A DNA stretch of 64,000 nt from Astropecten irregularis (GCA_963971285.1 OZ020258.1:13226614-13290613), one strand, 5' to 3'; counted from the stretch's first letter, positions 1-12,014 are shown. The notes: a model not told the origin generated them from the sequence alone. Numbers and translations are program-made.

Positions 1-544
1 TAAAAAAAAAACAAAATAGACAAATTGAAAATGGCATGTGGCCAACTTGCACTGGTGTCAGGGCTAAATATTCACATGTTTTTTACTGACAATTAGTATT
101 CAAGAAATCTTTGGCAAGCAATTAATGCATTGCCGTCCGTCCCTAACGTGTGGGACCGTGGACGGATTTGGATCACCCTCTTTTCACAATGCCTTGTTCC
201 CAAAAAGTACATACAGGCCGAGAATTTATATGTGTGCACTTGTGTGTGTTGTATTCAGTTGCACGTTGAAGGGTCCAATGGTTTATAGAATAAAAAATAC
301 ACAAATTTGCATTTTCCATTGGGTGGCTTGAGTGAAAGAATTATGTAAAAATACAATAATCATTTACATGCATTCAAAATAACAGCTGTTGTTGAGTATG
401 AATGATTTTATCCAGACTCACAGCTGTGTCGGGTAGGGCATATTCAGAAGCTATTAATTTGAATGCAAATCAGATTTTCAGAGTGTGGACTGTGGACGTA
501 CACTTCATTGATTTGATCAATCAATAATAACAATAATTTATAAA
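1..544. other. Uncharacterised AT-rich sequence
   Basis: No exon, inverted repeat or RNA gene could be supported here. If the TM9SF4 gene continues leftwards, this is intronic. Confidence 0.4.
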
Positions 545-872
545 GGGATAACCCTAACCCACTTGAGCCTTTTATATAACTACCCTCCTCAATCCTTCAA
601 AATCCTCATAGGGACATAGTTATAAAACAGCATTCCTCCTCAATCCTCCATAATCCTCCAGTGATCTCACTTATACTCAAAATGAGAGGTACCTGAATCC
701 TGAATCCTTCAAAATCCTTCGGTGGCCATACCTCAAAAAATGCGTTTATCCTGAATCCTTGCAACTCCTCAAGTGGTCCTCACTTGAAAATGACATTATA
801 TCCTGAATCCTCCGAAATCCTCCAAACTACGAGAAGGATTTTGGAGGATTGAGGAGGGTTAGGGTTAAATAA
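545..872. repeat. Palindromic repeat with TAACCCTAACC ends and an AATCCTCC-rich core
   Basis: The left end reads GGGATAACCCTAACCC and the right end GAGGGTTAGGGTTA, in inverted orientation. CTCCTCAATCC near the left matches GGATTGAGGAGG near the right. The core is diverged short direct repeats of the form AATCCT(C/T)C. It is probably a small non-autonomous element. Confidence 0.6.
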
Positions 873-939
873 TGTATGAAATGAAATGAAATGAATGAAT
901 TCAATGGAGCTTGACTGGGATAGTTTTAGTCACCATCTG

Positions 940-1682
940 GGTCATTCCGTGTCAAATCAACCAATGGGGCTGCGGGTCACCTCTCCGATTTGGCTGAAAT
1001 TCATTTCTAACAATAATCTATGTATATAATGAACATATGCAAAAAAAAAAATTTCAACTCCAAGTCGTTTCGGAATTAGGGCCTGTCAAAGTGGGCGTGG
1101 TATCGCCCTTTAAAAGCGCGCGATTCGCATCATTGAAGAAATTGCATTTTGAAATGCCCTTAAGAGCACCTTTAAAATAAGATACACAGCTGAAAACTGG
1201 TACACAGGGTAACTTGCACTCAAGGAACTCAAATCTGGCCTTAAAACAATTGTATCTAATCCCCCTTTGTCTCTACAGGCAGCTCAAAATGCAAATTTAT
1301 TCTGCGGAAATAATAAATTTCCATTTTCAGGCCCCCCTAATACTCAGATTGATGATCAGAAAAGCTTCATATTACATATGTGTATTATAGAGGTACATAT
1401 GGTCACCCCCAAGCAAGCATATTGCCCTTACACATTCAAACAAAAATTGGCAATGCTCCAAAGTTGGTTCCAGACAGAAAATATTGAAAAAACGCAGAAA
1501 TTCCCGTTGACCTTTGACCTAGGCAACACTTACCCACCAACTTGAAACTTGCACTATTTATTTATACATGTCTGATCTACCCCTGGACCAAATTTGATCT
1601 TGGAGACTCTTCTCCTTCATGGTGAGACAGCATTTCAAAATTGGGGTATTTTGCCCATTTTAGCAAATCACATCAATGCTTA
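940..1682 (+). repeat. Left arm of the long inverted repeat
   Basis: It matches the reverse complement of about 5795-6541 with few differences, including the GTCAAAGTGGGCGTGGTATC block near 1085. The arm resumes after a nested 600-bp insertion, at about 2283-2340. Confidence 0.9.
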
Positions 1683-2282
1683 AGCATAGGCCCTATGCAC
1701 ATGGAGGTATACATGTATGCAATACATTATATGGAAAATTGCATTGTCGTTAAATTGATATGAAATTTACATCACTCTTGATGTAACTTGCACCCAAAGA
1801 AGTCAAATCTGGCCTAAAAGGTGGATCCCTCCCCTTTCTCTTGTTATTTTGTGTATTCATTCTCATTTTGTAGGCCTATTGTATCCAATGAAAGCCGTGT
1901 TGAGTTTTTTTACACCACTGCTTTGTATTAATTTTTATAGAGAAAATTAAAAGTTCTTTACTTTTATATCCCTTTGTTTCTTGGGTATGCACTTGTTTTG
2001 AAGCCAGATTTGTATCTGTAGGTACAGGACATTTAATACAAAACACACTTTTTTTTGGGGGGGGGGGGTGCCCCGCCCACTTTGACATTTTGTGTACCCT
2101 AGCTACATTATATGTACAGTACGTATCTTCAAATAATACCTAAAACACCTGTAAGATCAAATTGAATCCTTGTTTTCTGACAAGAGTGATGTATTTTTCA
2201 TATTACAACACTTTGGAATCAATAAAGACAAAGTAATTCCATGGAAAGATCCTTCCTCCATGCATGTGCATAGGGCCTATCC
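1683..2282. mobile_element. Nested 600-bp MITE with TTA target duplication (Harbinger-like)
   Basis: The ends are AGCATAGGCCCTATGCAC and, inverted, GGATAGGCCCTATGCAC. Both flanks are TTA (1680-1682, 2283-2285), and the right arm of the host element shows the empty site. A 3-bp TTA duplication is typical of PIF/Harbinger. No transposase ORF. Confidence 0.75.
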
Positions 2283-2379
2283 TTAGGGGGCTTACCAAAA
2301 TAGCCTTACCGTTCTTCCCGGGGGAAGTCCGCTGGAGTCCGCGGACTTTTTTTAACAAAAGAGCCCTTGACAACCACGG

Positions 2380-2600
2380 CCGCACGCGGCAAGAACGGTG
2401 TATGCTAATCAGCAAACATGAATATTCCTGTTCGGTCCGCGTCAGAACGCCATACCCAAATTGTGGTCAGGCATTTAAATATGAATGTCAGCTGGAAAGT
2501 CCGCGATCGGAACGGTGACTCAAAGATCTGTATGTAGCGGAGAGCCCAGCCAAGTTTGGCAGGCCGCGGTCGGAACGGCATATGTTCAATAATGGTCGGT
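2380..2600 (+). repeat. Left cluster of GTCCGCG...GAACGG subterminal motifs
   Basis: A roughly 20-base motif of the form CCGCG-(n)-GAACGGYRTATG recurs near 2391, 2438, 2500 and 2563, with related copies at 5560-5775. GC-rich against AT-rich surroundings, these could be protein-binding sites of the element. Confidence 0.5.
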
Positions 2601-2929
2601 GATGATTTTTTGCGAACGTAATTTTGATGCATGGTAGTTTATAACTGGGGCAAAACATTCCTAGGCAGACTTGTTGATTTGGTCACGGTATTAAAGGCAA
2701 GCCATGCTTCAAAAATGTTTTGTTTTTACCAATGGTAATTGTGGAAAGTGAAGTGTGTGGGAAGGAGAATAAAATAGAGGGAATTCAGAACTGCCAGTGT
2801 GTTCAAGTTCAAGTAGGAAACATTTTCCCCCGACGATAATATTTTTAACGAAATAAGGGGGATCGTGATTTCGTCTTCACGGCACTAAAGGATTTTCAGT
2901 GGCAGGTTGTATTCAATTGTACGGGATTG

Positions 2930-3175
2930 ATTTTTTTTTCAAGGGGATATGGGGTTTTTTTTGGGGGGGATTGGGGATTGTTCAGGGAAATTAATGGGGG
3001 TATTTTCTTTTAATAGGTAATCGGTTTTTTTTTTTGGTTTTTTTGGTTGGGGGGGGGGGGGGGGTTTGCCACGGGGATCGGGATTTTTATTATCAGGGGT
3101 ATTGGGATTTTTTTCAGGGGACCATTTTTTTCGTGCGAAATTTATATAACGAGATAGGGGCCTATGTGATTGTCT
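2930..3175 (+). repeat. G/T-rich low-complexity tract
   Basis: Long G and T runs occur, including about 20 consecutive G residues around 3050-3066. No coding potential. Confidence 0.8.
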
Positions 3176-3354
3176 GATAAAAAAATGATCACGGCCGACA
3201 AAATAATGACTGATCCGATCGTTTAAAAAGCCTCAAGTGGTATTCATGTTGTGTTCCGTTTCTGGCATCAACAAGTTCACGGCGGCCATGGCAGTGGCTT
3301 GATGCATAGAGTTGGATAACTATTATCCAACTCAATGGTCCGATGTCCGAAAGT

Positions 3355-3620
3355 AATTTCTCACCCCAAATATGTACCGAAATCGGCAGCGATCCACGCG
3401 GTACCGACGGCTACATTTACCTGACTGCACCACATAGACCTACACATAATACGTTGCACACTGATCACGTACACTTCCGGTCTACCTGGCTGACCGTGTA
3501 TTGGGCTTTACACGTGAGCTGAGACTCTTTCGCTGGTGCACGTTTACTTATGACATAGTGATTATTACGATGCGCGCGGATACCAATTGTGGAAATTTCG
3601 AGACCCCGAGGGACTTCCCC
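3355..3620 (+). repeat. Fragment related to the interior of the hAT element at 8289-9340
   Basis: TACCGAAATCGGCAGCGATCC here resembles TACCGAAGCCGGCAGCGAGCC near 8475. GGTGCACGTTT...GCGCGGATACCA resembles GGTGCACGTTG...GGCGGATACCA near 8670. This suggests a diverged hAT-related fragment inside the long-TIR element. Confidence 0.5.
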
Positions 3621-5754
3621 TTGAGCACGCAATCTTGTTTTAGTCAGCTACCCGGGTTATTGTTTCGAGTACAGTAATATTGGTACTGGGAATACGACAT
3701 GAACAAATTCAGTTACGCACGGTGCTGCACGTGCAGTCGGAACTTGGGCGATACGGATGAAAATTAGCCTATAAACAACATGATCTCATGGTTTGAAAGA
3801 GGAGTACATTTATATTTATAATATCAGATACCTAAACACCAAGGATGATTTTTTGTTCCTACCAGAAGTACCTTATTTATGATCCTTTTTTTTTTACAAC
3901 TTACTCGGCATTCTACACTGACTGACAGTCGGAACCTACATGTAGGCCTACTACGTACACTGCTATCATTTTCGGTATAACCAGCATACATCGACAAAAT
4001 TATCTCGAGGTCAGGTGAGTTTGCCTTAAACCCTGAATTTGAATTCCATCTCCTTCATGGATTCCTAAATGTAACTTATGATCCATAGTTATGATTATTG
4101 GAAAACTTTGACAGTAGGCCTATGCCAACTTACTCGTAAAAAAGAAGAAGTGTTCATGGCCTTATCATTTTCAATAAATTTACGTATCAGTACGTATCTA
4201 ATAAATACTAATGAATGTACATGTATATCTCATTGTTATTTCAGTATTGCAGATGACAAGACGAGTTGTCCAACGGTAGCACCAGTGGCAGAGAAAAGGC
4301 GAATCAGTGTCCTTACGTAACCGACCATCTAAGCCTACCATAAAGCAGTTTCTCCTCCAAAATTCCGCATTTAGGAATGCATTATCTATACTAATGTATC
4401 CAGTGTGGGGCATCTAATTTTACTACAATCATAATATTTGAAGAAGAAAATGACAAATGGTGTAAGCCCCTTATCATTACATACTATAATTATTTTTCCA
4501 TCATTCTTTTTTGCAGCAGGTTTAAAAAATCAATGTTACTTTTTTTTATACTTTTTGGCTATTTTGGTGTAATAATAATAATCAATATAAACTTATGCCT
4601 AGCGCAAAAATAATCAAGGCTGCGCTGTCCATAATCTTAATAAACTCAAATGACTAGATGTACCTGCAGTTTAGATTTGAATACAGATACAGGTGGTGAT
4701 TTCCGAATATCTAATGGTAACTACCGGTAATTATTCTGTAAACGACCACCCAGAGTTGTTTTTTGTATTATATGATTGTACTTATATGGATATATATTAT
4801 ATGGATCTGTGAGGTTATACGCAAGTTATGAAAGTGTGTACATGATTTCAAACAATTTGTGAAAATGTAATTAAAATTGCTTATCAAGTCCTTGCAGGAG
4901 TGACCTAGTCATTTTTATCAGAGTGCATGTACATGTATTTGTTCCAAATCCATTCTAAACGAGCGGCATTTGGAGAGAGCTTACTGGAGGTTGGTTTCGT
5001 GAAGAAGTAGACAAAATGCTTGGAGTCTTGTGATTGCTGTGCAGGTATACAGGTAAGTTCAGCTGACTCTGGGTGGGCAAAACTCCCTTCCACAAAGGTT
5101 TATAGTGGGGTTCCAAAATAATCGCTGTCGGGTTGAATGCCAATCGATCTCACTGAACTAGGTGACATGACAATCGACAGTAACGGTGACGCTCAGTTTA
5201 GTCACTCTTTTAAAAAGAAAATACGAAGTTTGGTAAAAACAAAAATAATAACACACATTTTTTAATAATATAATAATAAATACAGTTTCTACGATATGAG
5301 AGGCTACTTCATACTCTGGGACGAATTTGTAAGGGCACAATTTTGCATATGGGCGAAAACATGAACGTGATTTTGTTTACGGAAGCTTGGCGCCACTGAT
5401 TTTTCAAAATTGAACACCTGCTTCACAAAATTCCCAGCTGATAATGCTTCTTTACTGAAGTAAAAACTGCATGCTTTCGACACGCTAAAATCCACGGAAA
5501 GAACGTACAATATGGGAATGTTTCTCAGAGACGATCATTTTATACCAACATCGTCCGATCCGCGGTAAGAACGCAGTATGTTAATTATGTTAATCACGTC
5601 TGTGGGACTCGTGACGTAGTTTTTCTGCCACAATAGCGTCCGACCGGGCCAGCTCATTAACTCGTTGCGCGCTCGAGTGCACACGGCCGTGCAGTCCGCG
5701 AACTTCCCGGCCCCTTAGCAACGGCAGACTTGCCGTGAAAAACGCGGACTTTCC

Positions 5755-6541
5755 GCGGAATAACGGTAAGGCTATTTTGGTAAGCCCCCTTAAGCATTGA
5801 TGTGATTTGCGAAAATGGGCAAAATACCCCAATTTTAAAATGCTGTCTCACCGTGAAGGAGAAGAGTCTCCAAGACCAAATTTGGTCCGGGGTAGATCAG
5901 ACATGTATAAATAAATAGTGCAAGTTTCAAGTTGGTGGGTAAGTGTTGCTTAGGTCAAAGGTCACCGGGAATGTCTGCGTTTTTTAGATATTTTCTGTCT
6001 GGAACCAACTTTGGAGCATTGCCAATTTTTGTTTGAATGTGTAAGGGCAATATGCTTGCTTGGGGGTGACCATATGTACCTCTATAATACACATATGTAA
6101 TATGAAGCTTTTCTGATCATCAATCTGAGTATTAGGGGGGCCTGAAAATGGAAATTTATTATTTCCGCAGAATAAATTTGCATTTTGAGCTGCCTGTAGA
6201 GACAAAGGGGGATTAGATACAATTGTTTTAAGGCCAGATTTGAGTTCCTTGAGTGCAAGTTACCCTGTGTACCAGTTTTCAGCTGTGTATCTTATTTTAA
6301 AGGTGCTCTTAAGGGCATTTCAAAATGCAATTTCTTCAATGATGCAAATTGCGCGCTTTTAAAGGGCGATACCACGCCCACTTTGACAGGCCCTAATTCC
6401 GAAACGACTTGGAGTTGGAATTTTTTATTTTGCATATGTTCATTATATATATAGATGATTGTTAGAAATGAATTTCAGCCAAATCGGAGAGGTGACCCGT
6501 AACAATTTTCAGGATATTGGTTGATTTGACACGGAATGACC
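5755..6541 (-). repeat. Right arm of the long inverted repeat
   Basis: Uninterrupted counterpart of the left arm. It shows the pre-insertion sequence GCTTAAGGGGGCTTACC where the left arm carries the nested element. Confidence 0.9.
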
Positions 6542-6726
6542 CATCTGCCTATTCAGTAGCCTGAGTATCAGTGATACTCACCCGTTTTACTCCGTGTCAC
6601 TACGAACGTCTGATACATGCGTGCATACAAATTTTATTTTGGTCGTTTAAACCAAAAAAATAACCTTAAATATATCAAATTCTTGGAATTAGGAGCGCCA
6701 CATGTTTCCATCCTAGTAGGATCTTT

Positions 6727-7075
6727 AGGCCTTTTCACACTCTCTCCTTTTCAATCCGTGTTGAAATCAACAGGGATCCGCCCCGGTTCAGCCTGGCAAG
6801 TTTTTGAACCAGATCAAAGAGACACAACATTCAAACCAAGTATATTTATGGTGAACCGGTTCATACGACACAGATCACGTTGAATAATGCAGTTTGGAAT
6901 TGGGTTGAGATTTTCAACACTGCTCCTTACCAGGGTTGATTTCGATTTCGATCCGGTTCGGCCGTCCTACCCGGGTTGGCTCGGGAATGAACATTTTCAA
7001 GTGTGAATAGGGTTGAAAAATCTCGGGGTTCGATCCGGTTCCAACCCCAAGATTTTGGATAGTGTGAAAAGCCCT
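6727..7075. repeat. MITE with AGGCCTTTTCACACT ends
   Basis: The left end AGGCCTTTTCACACTCTC faces the right end GATAGTGTGAAAAGCCC as an imperfect inverted repeat. The interior contains further facing CGGTTC/GAACCG words. Its family is unknown. Confidence 0.6.
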
Positions 7076-7205
7076 TTTGTCAAAGCCAACCCTTCGAGTT
7101 TGGTGGGTAAGCCAGAAAGTGATGCCGTACTATTGCTACGTTAGCATTATTTATGCACTTAATATCATGCAGTGTCTTTGCAAAACATTAAAATCATATG
7201 TGTAC

Positions 7206-7331
7206 CTTGATCTCTACTTGTTCTGATTCCTTAAATTCCACAGGTGCTACGCCTGGAACATAAAATGCATGGCTCATCCGAACATGTGCTGCAGCTATGC
7301 ACAGCAACAGGCATTCCCGTAGTCTCAACAT
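7206..7331 (-). CDS. TM9SF4: TM9SF4-like first coding exon (signal peptide and start of lumenal domain)
   Basis: This exon encodes 42 residues. A hydrophobic leader (LLLCIAAAHV) is followed by HAFYVPGVAPVEFKESEQVEIK. The AFYVPGVAP...VEIK block is the conserved start of the mature lumenal domain of transmembrane 9 superfamily proteins, and it resembles TM9SF4 more than TM9SF2. On the minus strand the ATG follows directly after a good acceptor (TTCCTTTCCACAG), so a non-coding 5' exon must lie at higher coordinates. The donor is AAG|GTACAC in phase 0. TM9SF4 is a nine-span endosome/Golgi protein linked to membrane trafficking. No later exon (for example the conserved YEYYSLPFC block) was found between 1 and 7205, so the gene should continue beyond the left edge. 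The intron is occupied by the 5.6-kb element at 940-6541. The family assignment is firm; the functional statement rests on the family. Confidence 0.85.
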
Positions 7332-8280
7332 CTGTGGAAAGGAAGACAAGGAATTGTGACAATTAAACAGGATGTGTGTAGTCATTTTAAGGTGTACAAA
7401 AAAAACTAAGTTAAGTTAGATCTGAACCTGTGACCTCCAAGTTTATCGTAGCAGTGTACTACCAATCACACTGAGCTTTGTAGTCCTGCATGTATGTCAG
7501 CCATGACCAAAACAGTTATGCTGAGCTATTGATAAACTCCTTCTAAAGCCCTGTCCGCACTGAACTTTTTGGGGGGCAAAGTAACCGAGACGCTGGGTAC
7601 TTCACCCATTTTAAGTCCAGTGCAGACGTCTCATGAAGTCTACCTCCGGTTTTCCTCCCTCCACAAAAATCAAACACTTTCAATCTCAGGCTGTACTCCG
7701 TGATCATATGGGTTGATGTGGCTGGCAGCCAAGGGCGCCCATGAAAGCCTGCTACTTGATCACGTTGAAGTCGCATCCTTCGCAAATCAGCACCCCAGCT
7801 GCCAGTAAGGATGATTAGCCTCCCAAATTATTATTATTATTATGTACTGTAACACGGATGGGAACAGTGCTGTGTGAGTCTAGCGCCGCGCTGATTGGTC
7901 AATGCGGAGTCTGCGAATTCTTGAACCTCGGGTGACACCACAAAATATGGTCAAAAGGCGAAAGAATGTACAAATTTGTACGTTTTTGTTACCATTCGAA
8001 AGAGGTCTGTCAAATAATTCTAATTTCTAGTGGGCATTGCCGAGTATGTGCACATGCATGTCAGTTTCATTTATGAAAACTGCCATTTTTGGTCAGTGCA
8101 ATGACGTCACATAATGGGGGTTACCTCAGATTAGTACACTCAGGTTAGCTGGTACCCAGACCCGATAAAAAGTCGTATTTACGTGAGTTAGTTTACTGTA
8201 GAAGCTGATTACCAGCTACCCAGAGTGTACTATACTTCTACTTATCTCCAGTAATGCCACAAAATTAGATGATAGTAGTG
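7332..8280. other. TM9SF4 upstream flank, no further gene seen
   Basis: It should contain TM9SF4 intron sequence before the ATG exon and possibly its 5' UTR exon. No convincing promoter or exon was identified. An ATT microsatellite lies at about 7829-7842. Confidence 0.4.
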
Positions 8281-8288
8281 GCCTCTTG

Positions 8289-9340
8289 TAGGGCTGTGCG
8301 TTCTACCCGGGTACTCGAAACCCGACCGAAACCATCGAGTACCCGGCTCCATTTTTTCGATTCTATTACCCGTAAAAAATAACAACCATGCCCTTTTTCA
8401 TATAATACATCACTGACCTGCAAAATTTGTAGTTTTTTGCAATGTCAAAAGCAGATTATTTACCGCAAATCTGTACCGAAGCCGGCAGCGAGCCACAATT
8501 ATCGACGCAGTCCGGCCGCGATCTACGGTACCCGACAACGCGACGCACCCCGGCCGCGATGTAGGCCTACATGTACGGCAGACCATCGGAACCGACCGAG
8601 CCTACACCGTGCACACACAGTACGTACGGTGTATACAGTATGTAGTCTTCCTGCCCACACGTGGTCGAGACTGGTGCACGTTGTTTTGACATCGTGGCTA
8701 TTACGCGTTGCCGTGTGTGGGGCGGATACCAGTCATGGAACATTCGGGATTACCATGCTGACCATGTGCACAATGCATCGTGATTACGTCTTAATAATGC
8801 GTTTGTCGCCCTAGTAATTTTTCTCACGTTATTTCTTAAGATCTTGCACATGTACGTGAAAAGTGTGTTTCTTCTAATTGGCCAACTGGACAAAATTACC
8901 GACTGAAATTCAAGTAAGATTTAGCTGATCAGGAAAATGCGATTTACGGGGTGGTCAGAATATTTTACGGGGAACACGCAACGAAATAACAACCCTGACA
9001 ATGCATACATCGTGTTTGATGTCGGTGTTCGATGTCGGAAAAAAGATCACGCTAACTTTTGCTTGGCCTGTCATGTCGGTAGAAATAGCGTAAACTAAAA
9101 TTCGGCACCCCTAAAAAAAGCCGAAATCCGCTAAAGGTCGGGGTGTTTTGGGGAAGGTCTGGTAATTTTTTAGCACGCCTGGCTCGGAGCCCCGATACGG
9201 TACTCACCAACGGCCATTACGCAACATACTTCCGGGTTCTTAATTTCTTATGTTTTATATTATATCGCGGGTACCCGGGTACCCGCCCGTTTGGGCAAAG
9301 GGTACTCGGGTCCAAAATTACCCGTGAATGCACAGCCCTA
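8289..9340. mobile_element. Non-autonomous hAT element with 8-bp target duplication
   Basis: The ends are TAGGGCTGTGCGTTC and, inverted, TAGGGCTGTGCATTC. The flanks are a perfect GCCTCTTG duplication (8281-8288 and 9341-9348). The 8-bp duplication and YAGGG terminus fit the hAT superfamily. CCCGGGTAC-type inverted blocks lie just inside both ends. Internal ORFs show no hAT transposase motif. Confidence 0.88.
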
Positions 9341-9359
9341 GCCTCTTGCGACCGTTTCG

Positions 9360-9510
9360 TGCCAATAGCGCTTCGCACTAATGACGTCAGAAAATCCCCG
9401 GATGTCTCACGCACGTAGTGTAAATGCAAGGGCACACACGTTTGCATGGTTGCAATGTTTATCTGAGATCGGGTGCTATTTTTAGCGCAAGTGCGGAGCA
9501 CTTTTCCGTA
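9360..9510. repeat. Palindromic repeat, AATAGCGCTYCGCACT family, copy 1
   Basis: It shares the blocks GCATGGTTGCAATGTTT and GCTATTTTTAGCGCAAGTG with copies at 19806-19997 and 46033-46201. The ends are GCCAATAGCGCTTCGCACT and the inverted AAGTGCGGAGC. Confidence 0.75.
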
Positions 9511-9931
9511 AGGCATATTCGTGTAGGCCTAAGGAATTTTTTGCTGTGTCGGTGGTAAGGGGCGATTCGGTAAGGAGCGTTTCAGTTAGGAGACGAGTTG
9601 ACCTAACCGTTGTTAGTGTTACAAGTGACACTGTTGCAACGAATCTACGAATTTGACGAAACTAGATCATAAACGCCCTCTATCATCCGATTCCTAATTT
9701 CGGTACCGAATTTGCAAATCTGTTTAGTGGACTCGTTGCCAGTCCCCATCACATTGTTGATGTTAAGTAGACAAAAACTATATGACCATTCGGTCTCGGA
9801 TCGGCGGAAGCGAGAAGTTTAGACCAACTTAGTGCAGCGTGCAGTGCATGCTGCAGGACGATTTTAAAAAAATATTTAACTCCATGACCAGTGCCCAAAC
9901 CTCACAGTTTGACTGGGACCCGGTCTATTAA

Positions 9932-10308
9932 AGGCATTGCATACGTTTGGTAATGACTCTGAAAATTTATTGCAATAAAAACTTACTTGGTGAGAAGTAC
10001 AGCTGCTTTGGATAGTATAATGCATATTGAGAAACGTTCAATTCGAAGTACCGCGGTTATGGAAAAATATGTCACTTTTTATCTCCAAAAATTATGAATC
10101 TGAGAAGCGTTATGGCCGTAACGCTTCTCAGCCATTGACTAACTGTTCTTTGGCGTGAAATAACCGCTAGTAGTTTGTCGCCAAAATCTCAAAAACGCTA
10201 CCACCTTTTGAATTGAAACTTTCACAGGTTAGTTTTATGGTATATATATACAATTATATTGGTTTGAAACAAACAGTAGGCTCAAATTACCAAACGTATG
10301 CAATCCCT
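9932..10308. mobile_element. TTAA-flanked MITE (piggyBac-like), copy 1
   Basis: The ends are AGGCATTGCATACGTTTGG and, inverted, AGGGATTGCATACGTTTGG. TTAA lies on both sides (9928-9931, 10309-10312). It is nearly identical over its length to 23595-23975. TTAA duplication is the mark of piggyBac. Confidence 0.85.
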
Positions 10309-10312
10309 TTAA

Positions 10313-11960
10313 AAGATGGTGCTAGCAGTAGCAGAATGAACGTGAACGGACCTGAACGTGGGCCGTGGGCGACATGTTTTTAAAATTTTAGCCTCGCTGT
10401 CCACCTTACAATAAACATGCCTAAATCATGATTAAACCCAAGTTGTTGTTTTTTGTCACAAATCTAATAAACAACAAAGTAGGCCTAAACCAATATAGGC
10501 CCACTGGAAATAATGCCTTTTAAACCTGACCAAGAAAATCTCTGAACACTACAACGGATTTGAAAATCCGTCAACGAAACTGGGATTGGATATTTTGCGG
10601 GCGACGGCAAAAGTTCCAAAACGCTATTTTGCCGGTAAGGGTTTTCTGATCGGTCACTACCCGTGACGTATTTGTTGCTGGCAACGCGTGCGGGAACTCA
10701 CCGCTGATTTGGTCTCTGGCCCGTTCGCCTGGAGCGGTACTTTTTGCCGCCTTTCACGCAAGCATATTTCAACTCAAAATAAACAAGCGCTTCGTTGCCC
10801 TTGACGTTACTTCATTTGGCAGCTGCAGCCAGCGTGCGGGTACTTGTGTCTCGTTTCCAGTAGCTTATTTTTTGCTGCCTCTCGAAGTTGGAAATAGCAC
10901 GTTCAAGTTTCAACATCTTCGAAACTAGAAAATTTGTCGCCGACACATAACACGCCGTACGCTCGTCGTGGAAGCCATGATTATCTGAGCTGAGGTGCAC
11001 GCGTCGGTAGGAGATGATGTCATTACCAGCCAATCAGAAAACACTAAGGCCTACCGGCAAAATAGCGTTTCGGAACTTTTGTGAATATTTGCAAATCCGA
11101 CAATTCAAAGATTCGTTGCAACAATACTAGGCCTACTAAGTTCTAGGTGTACAACTACGAGCTGAGGTAATGGAGCTACACATTGTCAGTTAATTTAGTT
11201 GGCCTAACAGTAACACGTTATTAGGCCTAATTGGATGCAGCCGGTCCGCGGCGTTTGCAAAGTGGTGCACTGCAGTGTGGAGGTCACACCTTTTTCTATT
11301 GCAAATTTCTTTTCTTTTAACCTCTGAAAATGTCCATCACATGTGAGCAGAAAACCTGAAAAAGACTCAAAGTAATGCATTCATAATCACAACAACAAAA
11401 CAAAACATGAAATATTCACAATAAACGCCGACTTTCATCTTTAAATTTCAAGTTTTTACCTTCGTTTTTTAGTGGATCGCGACTTGTGTGTCGAAAATTC
11501 CCGTTGTCGACAACAGTCTGGTACCCAACTCAGTAAATCCCAACCATTATTTTTTGTATACAGGTGACTGGTACCAGACTACTCTAAAATGGCCAACGTG
11601 GAAAAATTAATATTCATGACGTCACGCATACAATAACCCAACTAAAACAATGTAATTTTTAGCCAAAGTTACCATTATTTCGTTTGATTAATATAAATAA
11701 ACGAATACAACAACGCTACTTCAGAAAAAGTTTCATATTTTTGTCAAACAAAACTGTTATCTTCACCATTCACTGAGTGAAATAAATAAATTTATATAAA
11801 TAGCTGGTTCCCGATCATATTGATTGCACACTAAACACGGTGGCGAATCATGCATGTGAATAGGATGACTGGTCTGCGCGGGTACCAGTAACATCCTTCT
11901 TTTCCCCACGCTGCGTGAAAATTTGCGAAGTGGACCAAAAGCCGCTAGCTCACCGCTGTT
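10313..11960. other. Intergenic region between TM9SF4 and RPS20
   Basis: No coding exon was recognised. It contains a GC-richer part at about 10560-11060, bounded by facing segments (AAAACGCTATTTTGCCGG near 10619 and CCGGCAAAATAGCG near 11054). A GTTGCAACGAATCT word at 9633 is inverted at about 11110. The divergent promoters of the two genes are expected here. Confidence 0.45.
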
Positions 11961-12011
11961 CAATTTCTGTTACTTTACAGTTCTTGATTACGTCGGCTAG
12001 CACCAGAAACC

Positions 12012-12014
12012 ATG
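12012..12014 (+). CDS. RPS20: RPS20 coding exon 1 (ATG only)
   Basis: The exon ends AAACCATG|GTATGA, so only the start codon is encoded before intron 1. The upstream leader (about 11960-12011) is pyrimidine-rich in its first half. The transcription start was not resolved. Confidence 0.85.

Larger units (their letters stand above)
940..6541. mobile_element. 5.6-kb long-terminal-inverted-repeat element with 6-bp target duplication
   Basis: The element starts GGTCATTCCGTGTCAAATC and ends with the reverse complement. It is flanked by a perfect CATCTG duplication (934-939 and 6542-6547). The arms align over about 750 bp. No transposase or polymerase ORF longer than about 80 residues is visible inside, so it is non-autonomous. 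A 6-bp duplication with long inverted repeats recalls Polinton/Maverick derivatives, but that is only inference. It lies in the TM9SF4 intron. Confidence 0.85.

Noticed and set aside
4078-4320. Possible captured exon inside the long-TIR element (ATTTCAG acceptor-like site near 4243)
   Set aside because: The translated sequence matches nothing recognisable and there is no matching donor context.
8437-8814. 125-codon ORF in the hAT element
   Set aside because: Arg/Pro/His-rich with no transposase motif; composition reflects GC-rich repeat sequence.
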